Part shown: one piece after another, positions 53,236 to 62,093 of the stretch
Numbering within the stretch: position 1 is the stretch's first letter
Layout of the letters: each line of letters begins with the position of its first letter
Assembly (NCBI GenBank): GCA_031549885.1
Contig: JAVBPD010000033.1
Location: 1-64,000, forward strand
Source: WQUF01 sp031549885
Lineage (GTDB): Bacteria; Bacillota; Clostridia; Clostridiales; Clostridiaceae
Length of the DNA stretch: 64,000 nt
Reading direction: 5' to 3'
Program-made: the position numbers and the translations under genes
The notes under the pieces: generated by a model
Databases searched by the model: none
What the model saw: the letters and a program-made list of their open reading frames with translations, nothing else
Told to the model about the DNA's origin: nothing

Positions 53236-54069
53236 TTATTTAAAAGGATTATAAAATCTGCTATGATTGATGAAAACAGATATCATTATTGTAACAATAA
53301 AAATAAAAGCTGAAATTGCAATTGCTGTAAAATCAAGGTTAGTAAGCTTTCTCTTTGAATACCAAGTTCTCTTTTTATTCTTTCCAAATCCTCTTAAATC
53401 CATTGCATTTGAAATAAGTTCAATTCTATCTAATGTTGAAAAAATAAGTGGTATTATTATAACCATAGTGTTTTTAAATCTGTGTGAAAGCTTTGCTTTT
53501 TTAGACATATCAAGTCCTCTTGCTTGCTGCGCCTGACTAATTGAAGTAAAATCCCTTGCTACATCTGGAAAATAACGGAGAGTAAGTTCTAAAGCATAAC
53601 AAGCCTTATAATTAATTCCAATGTTATTTAACGATGAGGCAAGCTCGCTTGGATTTGTAGTAACTAAAAATAAAATACCAAATGGCACAACAGACGCATA
53701 TTTTAAAAGCTTTGTAACTTGATATAAAATTTGTTCCTGTGTTATATAATAAGGCCCTACTAAATGGCAAATCACATGTCTTGTACCATAAATAGATGGT
53801 CCTTGTTCAGGTGCGAATAAATAAGATATTATAAAATTTGTGATTAAAAAAATAGCTACATAGATTATCATGAGCTTTATTTGCCTTACATCTACTTTTG
53901 ATATATAAAAAATTAAAACAGAAAATACCATCATAAAGAGAATAACCCTTATATCATAAGAAAACATAGTAGCAAAGGTCAAAAACAAAAAACATATGAG
54001 TTTTGTAAGCCCTGAAAGTCTATGAATTGGTGTATGAAGATCATCATAGGAAAAAAGTTTTATTTTCAT
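53236..54069 (-). CDS. ecfT: ECF transporter transmembrane component EcfT
   Basis: The 277-aa CbiQ/EcfT family protein has four to six helices and the two coupling Arg motifs in QQARGLDMS and MDLRGFGKN, which contact the ATPases. It links the S-component to EcfA. Its start overlaps the ecfA stop by four bases. Confidence 0.9.
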   Translation of the reverse strand: MKIKLFSYDDLHTPIHRLSGLTKLICFLFLTFATMFSYDIRVILFMMVFSVLIFYISKVDVRQIKLMIIYVAIFLITNFIISYLFAPEQGPSIYGTRHVICHLVGPYYITQEQILYQVTKLLKYASVVPFGILFLVTTNPSELASSLNNIGINYKACYALELTLRYFPDVARDFTSISQAQQARGLDMSKKAKLSHRFKNTMVIIIPLIFSTLDRIELISNAMDLRGFGKNKKRTWYSKRKLTNLDFTAIAISAFIFIVTIMISVFINHSRFYNPFK

Positions 54070-55772
54070 CTAAATGCACCCTTTTCATAATTAATAAAAC
54101 TCTGCACAAACGAAGTACCATCTTCTATTTTTACTTTCTTGGCAAGAGCATATAAAGAAGTTTCTTTTAAATTTGCCTTTTTAATTACACTTTCATCAGT
54201 TAAGATCTTATAAGAAGGAGCATCTGCAATTATTTCTCCATCGCAAAGAACAATAGATCTTTTAGTATATTCAAGCATAAGGTGCATATCATGGGTTATT
54301 AGTATAACAGTGTTTCCATCTTCGTTTAACTTTTTTAAAAATTCCATCATATCACTATAATGCTTATAATCTTGTCCAGCTGTTGGTTCATCTAAAATTA
54401 TTATCTTTGGTTCTAAGGCAAGTATTGATGCAATGGTAACCCTCTTTTTCTGCCCATAGCTTAAAGCTTGAATTGGCCATTCTATAAAAGGCAAAAGTCC
54501 ACAAATGGACAAGGATTTTTCCACTCGTCTTTCTATTTCATCTTTAGAAAATCCCCTAAGCTTAAGCCCCAGCGATACTTCATCGATAATTCTAGGTAAG
54601 GATATCATCATATTAGGATTTTGCATAACAAGTCCAACATGGGCTGCTCTTTCAGATATAGACATCTTTAAAACATTATTGCCATTAAATAAAATTTCGC
54701 CTTTATCTAGCTTTTCAAATCCACAAATTAACTTAGTAAGTGTAGATTTTCCTGCGCCATTTTTACCTACAATTGAAATCATTTCCCCTTGTTTAATATC
54801 AAAATTAATATCATGCACTATATCCTTTTTACCATCATATGAAAATGAAACATTTGAAAGCTTTAGAGCTGATGGCATTTTATTTACATCTTCCTTTATT
54901 TTAATAGAAGCTTGCCAAGATATAAGCTTATTTTTTCCATCCTTTATTTTCATTTTATCTAAATGCTCTGGGTTATCTTCTTTTTTAATATTAATCCCAG
55001 CATAAAAAAGCGCTGTTAAATAAAGAGGTTCCCTTATACCTGTCTTTTTTAAAATATCTGTGCAAAGTAATTCATTTGGAGATTTATCGCAAATAACCTC
55101 ACCTTCATTAAATACAACAATGCGATCTATGGACCTGTGCAGAACATCCTCTAAGCGATGTTCTATTATTATTATAGTTTTATCAGTATTTTTATGTATA
55201 TCGTCAATTATCTCCATAGCGCTTTTTCCTGTTTTTGGGTCAAGGTTTGCAAGAGGTTCATCAAACAACAAAATATCCACATCATCAATCATGACTCCTG
55301 CAAGAGCCACTCTTTGCTTTTGCCCACCAGAGAGTTCATGAGGCCTTAAAGAAAGAAATTTATCCATGTCCACCATTTTAGCTACATCTCTAACTCTTTT
55401 ATGCATTTCGTTTACATTTATACAATCATTTTCCAAAATAAAAGCTATATCTTCACCAACTGAAAGGCCAATAAATTGCCCATCAGAATCCTGAAGCACA
55501 GTACCAATCATCTTTGACATTTTAAAAATAGTCTGATCTATGGTTTTAAATCCGCATACTTCTAAACTACCCTTTATTTCACCCTTGTATGAAAAAGGAA
55601 TTAAACCATTTAGACAATGACCTAATGTACTTTTACCACTGCCACTAGGTCCAACAATGCATATTTTTTCACCCTTATAAATATCTAAGTTAATATTTTT
55701 CAGGGTATCTTCAGCTTGACTTAAGTAACGAAAACTAAAATCTTTAAAAGAAATAATTGGCTGATTTTTCAT
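54066..55772 (-). CDS. Fused ECF transporter ATPase (EcfA-EcfA', YkoD-like)
   Basis: The 568-aa protein has two ATPase domains in one chain. First: Walker A GPSGSGKST, signature LSGGQKQRVALAG, Walker B ILLFDEPLANLD. Second (from about residue 300): Walker A GKNGAGKST, signature LSYGQKKRVTIAS, Walker B IIILDEPTAGQD. The length and fusion match YkoD-type dedicated (group I) ECF systems. It powers uptake by the S-component encoded 14 bases upstream. Confidence 0.93.
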   Translation of the reverse strand: MKNQPIISFKDFSFRYLSQAEDTLKNINLDIYKGEKICIVGPSGSGKSTLGHCLNGLIPFSYKGEIKGSLEVCGFKTIDQTIFKMSKMIGTVLQDSDGQFIGLSVGEDIAFILENDCINVNEMHKRVRDVAKMVDMDKFLSLRPHELSGGQKQRVALAGVMIDDVDILLFDEPLANLDPKTGKSAMEIIDDIHKNTDKTIIIIEHRLEDVLHRSIDRIVVFNEGEVICDKSPNELLCTDILKKTGIREPLYLTALFYAGINIKKEDNPEHLDKMKIKDGKNKLISWQASIKIKEDVNKMPSALKLSNVSFSYDGKKDIVHDINFDIKQGEMISIVGKNGAGKSTLTKLICGFEKLDKGEILFNGNNVLKMSISERAAHVGLVMQNPNMMISLPRIIDEVSLGLKLRGFSKDEIERRVEKSLSICGLLPFIEWPIQALSYGQKKRVTIASILALEPKIIILDEPTAGQDYKHYSDMMEFLKKLNEDGNTVILITHDMHLMLEYTKRSIVLCDGEIIADAPSYKILTDESVIKKANLKETSLYALAKKVKIEDGTSFVQSFINYEKGAFR

Positions 55773-55785
55773 AGTTCTTCTCTTT

Positions 55786-56346
55786 CTACATTCTTCTTTT
55801 TAAACTCCCTGACCTTGTCCTAGTAGCAGCATAAGCTATTAATAAAAGTGTTCCAATAACTGCAACGCTTACACTATTTAAAATAGCAGCTGTAACTCCT
55901 TGTATAAAAACTGTATTTGCAGCTTCAGCATAAATTGCTATATCAAGAAGAGGTGCCACTACTACCCAAGCTATTATATTCCCTATTATTTGTATAACGT
56001 TAAAAATTATGATATCTCTTATGCCAAATGTGCCTTCTTCAACTCTAGTTCTTCTAAAAGCAAGCCCAAAAACAAATCCAGCTATACCACTTGCTATAAC
56101 CCAGCTCCACCAAGGAGATCCGTATTGAACAGCATCTGATAATGCATGCCCTATAAAGGCAATTAAGCAGCTTGCAATAGGTCCAAAAAGAGTACCAAAA
56201 AATGCAGCAAGGCCATAGGCAGTTTGAAAACTTGTTTCAGGAACTGGTGATGGAATTTTTATATACATAAATAATAGCGTAAAAATTGCAGCCCCAAGCC
56301 CTATTGCAACGATAGTTTTAGTGTTAACTTTAAAATAGTCTTTTAT
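55786..56346 (-). CDS. ECF transporter S-component (UPF0397-like)
   Basis: The protein is about 186 aa with five to six helices. YGSPWWSWVIASGIAGFVFG and the QIIGNIIAWVVVAPLLDIAIY segment are those of UPF0397 S-components. The only ATG (56268) would remove the first helix. Open frame continues upstream for 26 codons encoding KDYFKVNTKTIVAIGLG, the normal family N-terminus, back to an ATA at 56346 that lies 6 bases after GGGAGGG. So initiation at ATA (or ATT 56349) is the best reading. Ligand unknown; the SAM-hydrolase partners suggest a nucleoside- or methionine-related compound. Confidence 0.85.
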   Translation of the reverse strand: MKDYFKVNTKTIVAIGLGAAIFTLLFMYIKIPSPVPETSFQTAYGLAAFFGTLFGPIASCLIAFIGHALSDAVQYGSPWWSWVIASGIAGFVFGLAFRRTRVEEGTFGIRDIIIFNVIQIIGNIIAWVVVAPLLDIAIYAEAANTVFIQGVTAAILNSVSVAVIGTLLLIAYAATRTRSGSLKRRM

Positions 56347-56375
56347 AATAATCCCTCCCTTAATAATTTAACTAG

Positions 56376-56405
56376 ATTATAATATCTTATAAACAATTTA
56401 GTCAA
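56376..56405 (-). promoter_or_regulatory. Sigma-A promoter of the ECF/SAM-hydrolase operon
   Basis: On the minus strand TTGACT (56405-56400) and TATAAT (56381-56376) with an 18-base spacer lie about 30 bases before the S-component start. The leader is too short for a riboswitch. Confidence 0.7.
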
Positions 56406-56412
56406 TAATAAC

Positions 56413-56787
56413 TTATCTAGCTATAACATCCTGATCTCCATTTGATCCTTTAATTGTTACAATTATATTGTGAGGAAGGCACACTATGCTTTCACCTGGC
56501 TTATCAATAAGCCCTTCTTTTATGCATATAGAATCTCTACAATCTGCAGATACCATTTTAACTCCATCTTTTGAAATTAAGATTTCGTTGTGGCCTTTTT
56601 TAGTATTTAATTCAATAGTTTCACTCTTTTCAAGTTTTTTAAAGTAGACAGTTTTATATACTCTTCCATCAACTTTTATCTCTACATATTCATCTTGATA
56701 TCCTTTGTTATTAAGCGTATAAATAGCTTGAGGAATAAATGATAAAACTATAAAAATAACCACAAGGGCAATATCAAATTTCTTCAT
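56413..56787 (-). CDS. NusG domain II-containing membrane-anchored protein
   Basis: The 124-aa protein has one N-terminal helix (residues 7-25) followed by an extracytoplasmic NusG-II-like domain with a cysteine pair in DCRDSICIKEG and the CLPHNIIVTIKG end that marks the family. These proteins often neighbour ApbE and Gx-type transporters. ApbE is found 3.5 kb away here, beyond other genes. The function is unknown; exposure outside the membrane and the Cys residues suggest a redox or flavin-linked role. Confidence 0.85.
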   Translation of the reverse strand: MKKFDIALVVIFIVLSFIPQAIYTLNNKGYQDEYVEIKVDGRVYKTVYFKKLEKSETIELNTKKGHNEILISKDGVKMVSADCRDSICIKEGLIDKPGESIVCLPHNIIVTIKGSNGDQDVIAR

Positions 56788-56850
56788 ATTTACCTCCAGT
56801 TTATTAACCTTTACAATTATATCATAATATTATTAAAGTTGGTGAATAAA

Positions 56851-57357
56851 GTGGTAAAGCTCATAGAATATTCTGATTTATATAAGGAAAAAACAATAGA
56901 AAGAATAGCACAATTTTTTGGACTACATGTTCAATTTTTAAATAATGAATTTAAAATAACAGAAGAAAATTATAAAGAAGCAGAAAATACATTGGAAAAT
57001 TGGCAAAAAGATTCTGGTGCTCTGTATATAATAGTTTATAAGCGTAATTCAGTTGGATTCTTAAGGCTTGGTTATAGAGGTCCCAGCGTGGCTTGGCTTG
57101 AAGATATTTATGTTGATGAAAATTTTAGAGGAAAAGGGATAGCCACTAAATCTATACTTCTTGCAGAAGAAATATTAAAACAAAACAAAAAATATAGAGC
57201 TTTAAGCATTGATGTGGTGCCTAGGAATATTGATGCAATTAATTTATATCATAAGTTAGGGTATACTGATCTTAGCATAATTACTATAAGAAAGGAATTT
57301 GGAGAATCAAAAAGAGATAAGAAAATTGAAATTTTAGGGAAAGATTTTAACTATTAA
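56851..57357 (+). CDS. GNAT-family N-acetyltransferase
   Basis: The protein is about 168 aa. It carries the acetyl-CoA motif VDENFRGKGIATKSIL (R-G-K-G-I-A), preceded by the WLEDIYVDE strand and followed by DVVPRNIDAINLYHKLGY, the RimI-like C-terminal motif. The substrate is unknown. GTG 56851 lies 5 bases after GGTGA and is chosen over TTG 56839, which precedes that site. Divergent from the NusG-II gene. Confidence 0.87.
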   Translation: MVKLIEYSDLYKEKTIERIAQFFGLHVQFLNNEFKITEENYKEAENTLENWQKDSGALYIIVYKRNSVGFLRLGYRGPSVAWLEDIYVDENFRGKGIATKSILLAEEILKQNKKYRALSIDVVPRNIDAINLYHKLGYTDLSIITIRKEFGESKRDKKIEILGKDFNY

Positions 57358-57379
57358 AATAGAATATATGAAAAGCAGT

Positions 57380-57420
57380 AAGAGCCAAAATCCATCATAA
57401 AAAAATTGATTTTGACTCTT
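57380..57420. terminator. Terminator between GNAT and helicase genes
   Basis: AAGAGCCAAAATC (57380-57392) pairs with GATTTTGACTCTT (57408-57420), one mismatch, between convergent genes. Confidence 0.8.
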
Positions 57421-57435
57421 TATTTATCCTTTAAA

Positions 57436-60168
57436 TCAATTGCTCTCTCTTATTATTTTCATAAGTTCATCTTCTAAGCGTTTCTTTTCATTGCTTTCAG
57501 TGGTTTTAAATCTTATTAAAGATATTTTATATTTTTCAAAAATTCTATCCTTTATTATATCTCTTTTAAATTGTTCAGTGGCTTCATTATGATACTTATA
57601 ACCATCAACTTCAACTACAAGAACTGGTCTTTTATCCATATTATCAAAGATCAAAAAATCCACATGAGTTAAAGCGTTCATTGCATACTTTTTTTCTTCA
57701 TTATCTAAAATAGCAAAATTTCTTATTATCTGATTTAGTTTAACATGGACAGCCACTGCAAATGCAGAATATAGTTTATTAGAAAGCACTTTACGAATTA
57801 ATAAATACATTAATTTTTCACTATCATGTTCTGAAATGCGTTTCATTTTACTTAAAATCTCTTTTCTTTTTTCATCATATGCTTTATATAAATAATCAAA
57901 AACAGAATAAGTATGGCTTGCTATTATTTTTAAAGAATTGTATTCGGCATATTTTATTAAATCTTTAATATTTGTTTCTCGTTTATATTCATTTCCTGTT
58001 GTAACTATTATAAGCTGTTCAATGGCTCTAGAAACGGCCACATTAAGCCTATTTGGAGAATCAGAAAAATTTGATATTTCATTATCAACAGTTGACAATA
58101 TTATAATTTTTCGCTCTTGTCCTTGAAATTTATCAACAGTAGCAGCTTTTATTTCTGTTTTTTCAAATGCTTTTGTAAGTTCTTCAACTTGATTCTTATA
58201 AGGTGAAACTATCCCTATTGAATCTTTAACTGTTATATCTAAATTTTGATCTGGAATTACTTCATTTTTTATAACATCAATTTCCCGAATGTTAAAATGA
58301 TCTCTTTCATGATTTCCCTTTACAGTTCTATAAATAACAAAAGGTTCACGATTTGATTTAATTTCCGATAAAACAATAAGCTCATCATCATAAAACTTTT
58401 TATTACAAAATTCAATTATCTTTGGGTGGCAGCGATAATGTTCTTTTAATAGAGTTCTTTTAACACTAGGAAAAAGCTTTATTGCAGATGATAACAAACT
58501 ATTGCAAGAATACCTATAAGCTTCATTTAAATTAAACTTATTAAATATATAATCAGTTTTTATCCTTTTTTGTTCATCAACCACATGCAGAAGTTGATTT
58601 AAATCTCCTACTATAACCACATTCTTTGCACAAGATAAAGCTAAAGCTCCAGTTGCTAAATTTACTTGAGAGGCCTCATCAATAATTAAATAATCATAAA
58701 CTGTTTGCCTGGATAAACTACTCCTTAATGAAAATGTAGTACTTAAAATTACAGGATAATCTTTTATAAATTCTTCTGAATGCTTCCATAAATCATCTTT
58801 ATCATATTTTTTTCTCAATGAATTTCCATACTTATCCTTTAAAAATGATTTAAAAATTTTCATTGATAACTCAGAGTATTTTTTCATATTATCATCGAAA
58901 GAATATTTTTGTAATTTTCTTTTAGTGTCTTCAATCTTCGTATAAATCTCTTGAAGCTTTATTTCATAATAGTGTTTTTGCAGAATTACAATTATATTAT
59001 GTATAGAATTCCCATAAAAATCTTGATTGTAAATTCCATATTTTATCAAATTGATAATTTTGCTCATAATTGAAAATTTAACTTTAGATTCCGCAAATAT
59101 TTCATATTTAGTCCAAAATGTTAATATGTCCATAGATTTTAATTTGTATATTGTTTTAAAATTAATGCTATTGTTACTGTTCTCGCTAAAATATTCATCA
59201 AAATAATGCTTTTCAGTTGAAATCACAGATTCTTCTTTTAAAAGCATAGCTAATCTATTTTTATCTTTTAGCATATTATCAAGTTCTACCCCTAAAGAGC
59301 TTAATTCTTTAAGAATTTCACCCCTTTTATTATTATCCAAATGCCAATTTGATGTATTTGATGAAATACCTCCTTGATTATTTAAAAATTCTTCTTTATT
59401 ATTAAAATTTCCTAAAAAAGCACATATAAAATCAACTCCATATTTTTGCAATTTTTCTATTACATTTTTTGTTGCAGAATTATTGTTAGAAACCACAGCC
59501 ACACTTTTTCCTTCCATAACTACATTAGATATTATATTTAAAATCGTCTGTGTTTTTCCAGTGCCTGGAGGACCTTCAATAATACTTATTTTATTGCTAA
59601 ATGCGCTATCAACAGCTGACTTTTGGCTTTCATTAAATCCAAATGGATAAAGTACTGTTTTTCTATATTTATTTTTTTCATAAACTTCTTTAGGATTTAA
59701 AAAATCAGCTAGTACAGAGTCCTCTCGTATAAAATTTAAATTTTTATAATGATTTCCTAAAATAGCATTATCATCTTTATATTTTAATATATCAGCATTT
59801 GCAATCTCTTTAAGATACAAAAAACAATCCTTTGACTTTTTATCTTTAAGGCAAGATTTTATTAAGTTTATACAATTATTTTCAATTAGCTCTTTATAAG
59901 TACCTTTATATATTAATCTTGTATGTTTACTAAACTGCAATGCTTTAACCACACCAAAAATACATTTCCCATCTTTTTCAATAATTGTATTTGTTAAATC
60001 AATTTCAATTGGATTTTTAAAAAATTCCACATTGTCAGAATTATAAGAATATGGTTTATTACTATTGTTAAATATTATATTAAACTTATAGTCATTATAA
60101 TTACATATTTTAACATCTTCGGTTTTGTCTTTATTTTTAATTAATATTAAATTTTTTTCTATATCCAA
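57436..60168 (-). CDS. SF1 (UPF1/AAA_11-12 type) helicase with C-terminal DUF2726-like nuclease domain
   Basis: The protein is about 910 aa. Walker A GPPGTGKTQT is near residue 200, a long helical insertion follows, then Walker B YLIIDEASQV, motif III VVIVGDLNQL, motif IV-V region LKEHYRCHP, ATVDKFQGQER and motif VI LNVAVSRA. The final 130 residues contain HVDFLIF and VLVVEVDGYKYH, the acidic/lysine pattern of restriction-like DUF2726 domains. It may act in DNA repair or phage defence; no partner gene is present. The start is TTG 60168, 8 bases after AAGGAG; the GTG at 60177 abuts that site. Confidence 0.85.
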   Translation of the reverse strand: MDIEKNLILIKNKDKTEDVKICNYNDYKFNIIFNNSNKPYSYNSDNVEFFKNPIEIDLTNTIIEKDGKCIFGVVKALQFSKHTRLIYKGTYKELIENNCINLIKSCLKDKKSKDCFLYLKEIANADILKYKDDNAILGNHYKNLNFIREDSVLADFLNPKEVYEKNKYRKTVLYPFGFNESQKSAVDSAFSNKISIIEGPPGTGKTQTILNIISNVVMEGKSVAVVSNNNSATKNVIEKLQKYGVDFICAFLGNFNNKEEFLNNQGGISSNTSNWHLDNNKRGEILKELSSLGVELDNMLKDKNRLAMLLKEESVISTEKHYFDEYFSENSNNSINFKTIYKLKSMDILTFWTKYEIFAESKVKFSIMSKIINLIKYGIYNQDFYGNSIHNIIVILQKHYYEIKLQEIYTKIEDTKRKLQKYSFDDNMKKYSELSMKIFKSFLKDKYGNSLRKKYDKDDLWKHSEEFIKDYPVILSTTFSLRSSLSRQTVYDYLIIDEASQVNLATGALALSCAKNVVIVGDLNQLLHVVDEQKRIKTDYIFNKFNLNEAYRYSCNSLLSSAIKLFPSVKRTLLKEHYRCHPKIIEFCNKKFYDDELIVLSEIKSNREPFVIYRTVKGNHERDHFNIREIDVIKNEVIPDQNLDITVKDSIGIVSPYKNQVEELTKAFEKTEIKAATVDKFQGQERKIIILSTVDNEISNFSDSPNRLNVAVSRAIEQLIIVTTGNEYKRETNIKDLIKYAEYNSLKIIASHTYSVFDYLYKAYDEKRKEILSKMKRISEHDSEKLMYLLIRKVLSNKLYSAFAVAVHVKLNQIIRNFAILDNEEKKYAMNALTHVDFLIFDNMDKRPVLVVEVDGYKYHNEATEQFKRDIIKDRIFEKYKISLIRFKTTESNEKKRLEDELMKIIRESN

Positions 60169-60272
60169 TGTAACCACTCCTTATAAATTATTAAGTTATT
60201 TAATATTATGGACATATCATCAATATAATGCTAAAATACTGCTGTTTAAATTTTATTTTAAAGAGGTTAAAA

Positions 60273-61301
60273 ATGAAAAAGCATAAATTTATTTTATCAT
60301 TAATGTTATTATTTATTATTTTTTTATTATTTGGTTGCAGCCCTAAAAATATTGATCCTATTTCTAAAGAAGACACTGTTATAGGTACATTATGCAGTGT
60401 TAAAATATTTGACAAACAAGATAGATCCATTTTAGATAAATGCTTTAAAAAATTAGAGGATTTAGAGGATACTTTAAGCATTAATAAAACAGGAACTACT
60501 ATAGATGATGTAAATGCAAATGCTGGCATTAAACCTGTTAAGGTCACCAAGGAAATCATAGATTTAGTGGAGTATTCTTTCAAATACAGTGAAATTTCAG
60601 GGGGCACATTTGATATTTCCATCGGACCTTTGGTTAAAAAGTGGCATATTGGCTTTGATGATGAAAGAAAACCTTCTAATGAAGAAATAGAAGACGCAAA
60701 ATCTAAAATTAATTATAAAGATATAATAATTAACAAAGATGATAGCACAATTTTCTTAAAGAATAAAGGCATGATCTTAGACTTTGGAGGCATAGCAAAG
60801 GGATATGCTGCAGATTGTTTAAATACAATATTAGATGAAAATGGAGTAAAAAGTGCCATTATAGATTTAGGTGGGAATATTTTTGCAAAAGGTAAAAAAC
60901 TAGATGGATCTGAATGGACTGTTGGCATTCAAGATCCTGATGAAATTCGCGGTGATTCTATAGGAAAAGTTTTAGTTCAAAATAAAAGCCTAGTTACTTC
61001 AGGTATTTATGAAAAATACTTTATAAAAGATGGAATTTACTACCACCATTTATTAAACCCATTTACAGGTTTCCCTGAAAATAATGATGTATTAAGCATT
61101 ACAGTTATTTCCGATCTTTCAGTAGAAGGAGAATGCCTTACTAAAACCCTCTACTTTATGGGAAAAGATAAAGGATTAAAATATGTAGAATCAAGAAAAG
61201 ACATAGATTGCATATATGTAATGAAAAATCACGATGTATACATAAGCTTGGGACTGCAAAATAACTTTACTATAATAAATTCTAAATATAAATTAAAATG
61301 A
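60273..61301 (+). CDS. apbE: FAD:protein FMN transferase (ApbE lipoprotein)
   Basis: The protein is about 342 aa. It has a lipoprotein signal with Cys near residue 21 (FLLFGCSPK), the flavin-binding ISGGTFDISIGPLVKKW, DFGGIAKGYAAD and DLGGNIFAKG, and the C-terminal metal-site region LLNPFTGFP. It attaches FMN to Thr of extracytoplasmic redox subunits such as RnfD/RnfG. The target is not in this window. ATG 60273 follows AGAGGT; the longer frame from 60228 lacks a ribosome site. It has its own terminator. Confidence 0.93.
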   Translation: MKKHKFILSLMLLFIIFLLFGCSPKNIDPISKEDTVIGTLCSVKIFDKQDRSILDKCFKKLEDLEDTLSINKTGTTIDDVNANAGIKPVKVTKEIIDLVEYSFKYSEISGGTFDISIGPLVKKWHIGFDDERKPSNEEIEDAKSKINYKDIIINKDDSTIFLKNKGMILDFGGIAKGYAADCLNTILDENGVKSAIIDLGGNIFAKGKKLDGSEWTVGIQDPDEIRGDSIGKVLVQNKSLVTSGIYEKYFIKDGIYYHHLLNPFTGFPENNDVLSITVISDLSVEGECLTKTLYFMGKDKGLKYVESRKDIDCIYVMKNHDVYISLGLQNNFTIINSKYKLK

Positions 61302-61322
61302 GGGTTTAAAAGCCCTCATTTT
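61295..61322. terminator. Bidirectional terminator overlapping the apbE stop
   Basis: AAAATGAGGG / CCCTCATTTT perfect 10-base stem with an eight-base loop. The apbE TGA lies within the left arm and the convergent gene's stop within the right. Confidence 0.9.
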
Positions 61323-62070
61323 ATTCAATGTATAAAAAATTAAATCTTTTTAAAATACCTTTTGGGTTTATAACTTCGTATAAATCAAGTTTTACAATTC
61401 TTCCCCAAGTTAAACAATATATAAAAATATCATCTTGATCATTTTTTTTAAGTTTAATTATGCTCATCCAATGAAATTTATACTCTGGAAGCCTCTCATT
61501 TTCCCATTGTATCATAGCTACAGGCCTATCTTTAGATAATGCTTCTTTTATAAATTGTATTATATTATAAGTAGTTTTTGGTTTATCAAATATTTTAACT
61601 TTTAAGTTAACTCCTCTGCTCTTTGCAAATCGCCTTACCCCTCTTTTATAGCTTTCAGCAAGCGGTACTCCCATAAGTATCTTGTCCTTAAAAGGAACTT
61701 TTGTAGGAGGCATATATTTATATACGTCCTCCATATGCTTTAAAAAATCATCTTTATTTAAATTATCCTTATCATATTCATAAAGCTTTGAATATCTTTC
61801 ATCATACTTTGCTAAATAAGCTGTTATGTCTGAAGCTGAAGTTACACCACAGCCACTGTCCCTGCCTACTTTAGTTGAAAACCAAGCTTGATTTCCACCA
61901 AATACATAGCTTTTTAAATTCACATCAGCCCAATTTTTATATATTAAATCATCATCTTCTGCTTTTTTAAAAAACTTTTTTAAAAAGTGAAAAAAGGAAA
62001 ATATTAAGTCAATAAATATATTTTTAAGTTGAATAAGCACATCATCATAAAATTCAATAAATCTATTCAC
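61321..62070 (-). CDS. C39-like papain-fold protein of unknown function
   Basis: The 249-aa protein has an N-terminal hydrophobic/amphipathic helix (about 10-32) rich in Phe followed by Lys, possibly a membrane association segment. The rest resembles a Peptidase_C39-like fold: nucleophile Cys in DSGCGVTSASDITAYLA, and a later YKFHWMSIIKL that supplies the His. The Asn/Asp third residue may be in the CLTWGR strand region. No exporter gene is linked, so bacteriocin processing is unlikely. The role is unknown. Confidence 0.7.
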   Translation of the reverse strand: MNRFIEFYDDVLIQLKNIFIDLIFSFFHFLKKFFKKAEDDDLIYKNWADVNLKSYVFGGNQAWFSTKVGRDSGCGVTSASDITAYLAKYDERYSKLYEYDKDNLNKDDFLKHMEDVYKYMPPTKVPFKDKILMGVPLAESYKRGVRRFAKSRGVNLKVKIFDKPKTTYNIIQFIKEALSKDRPVAMIQWENERLPEYKFHWMSIIKLKKNDQDDIFIYCLTWGRIVKLDLYEVINPKGILKRFNFLYIE

Positions 62071-62093
62071 AAACTCACTACCTATGCTATATA

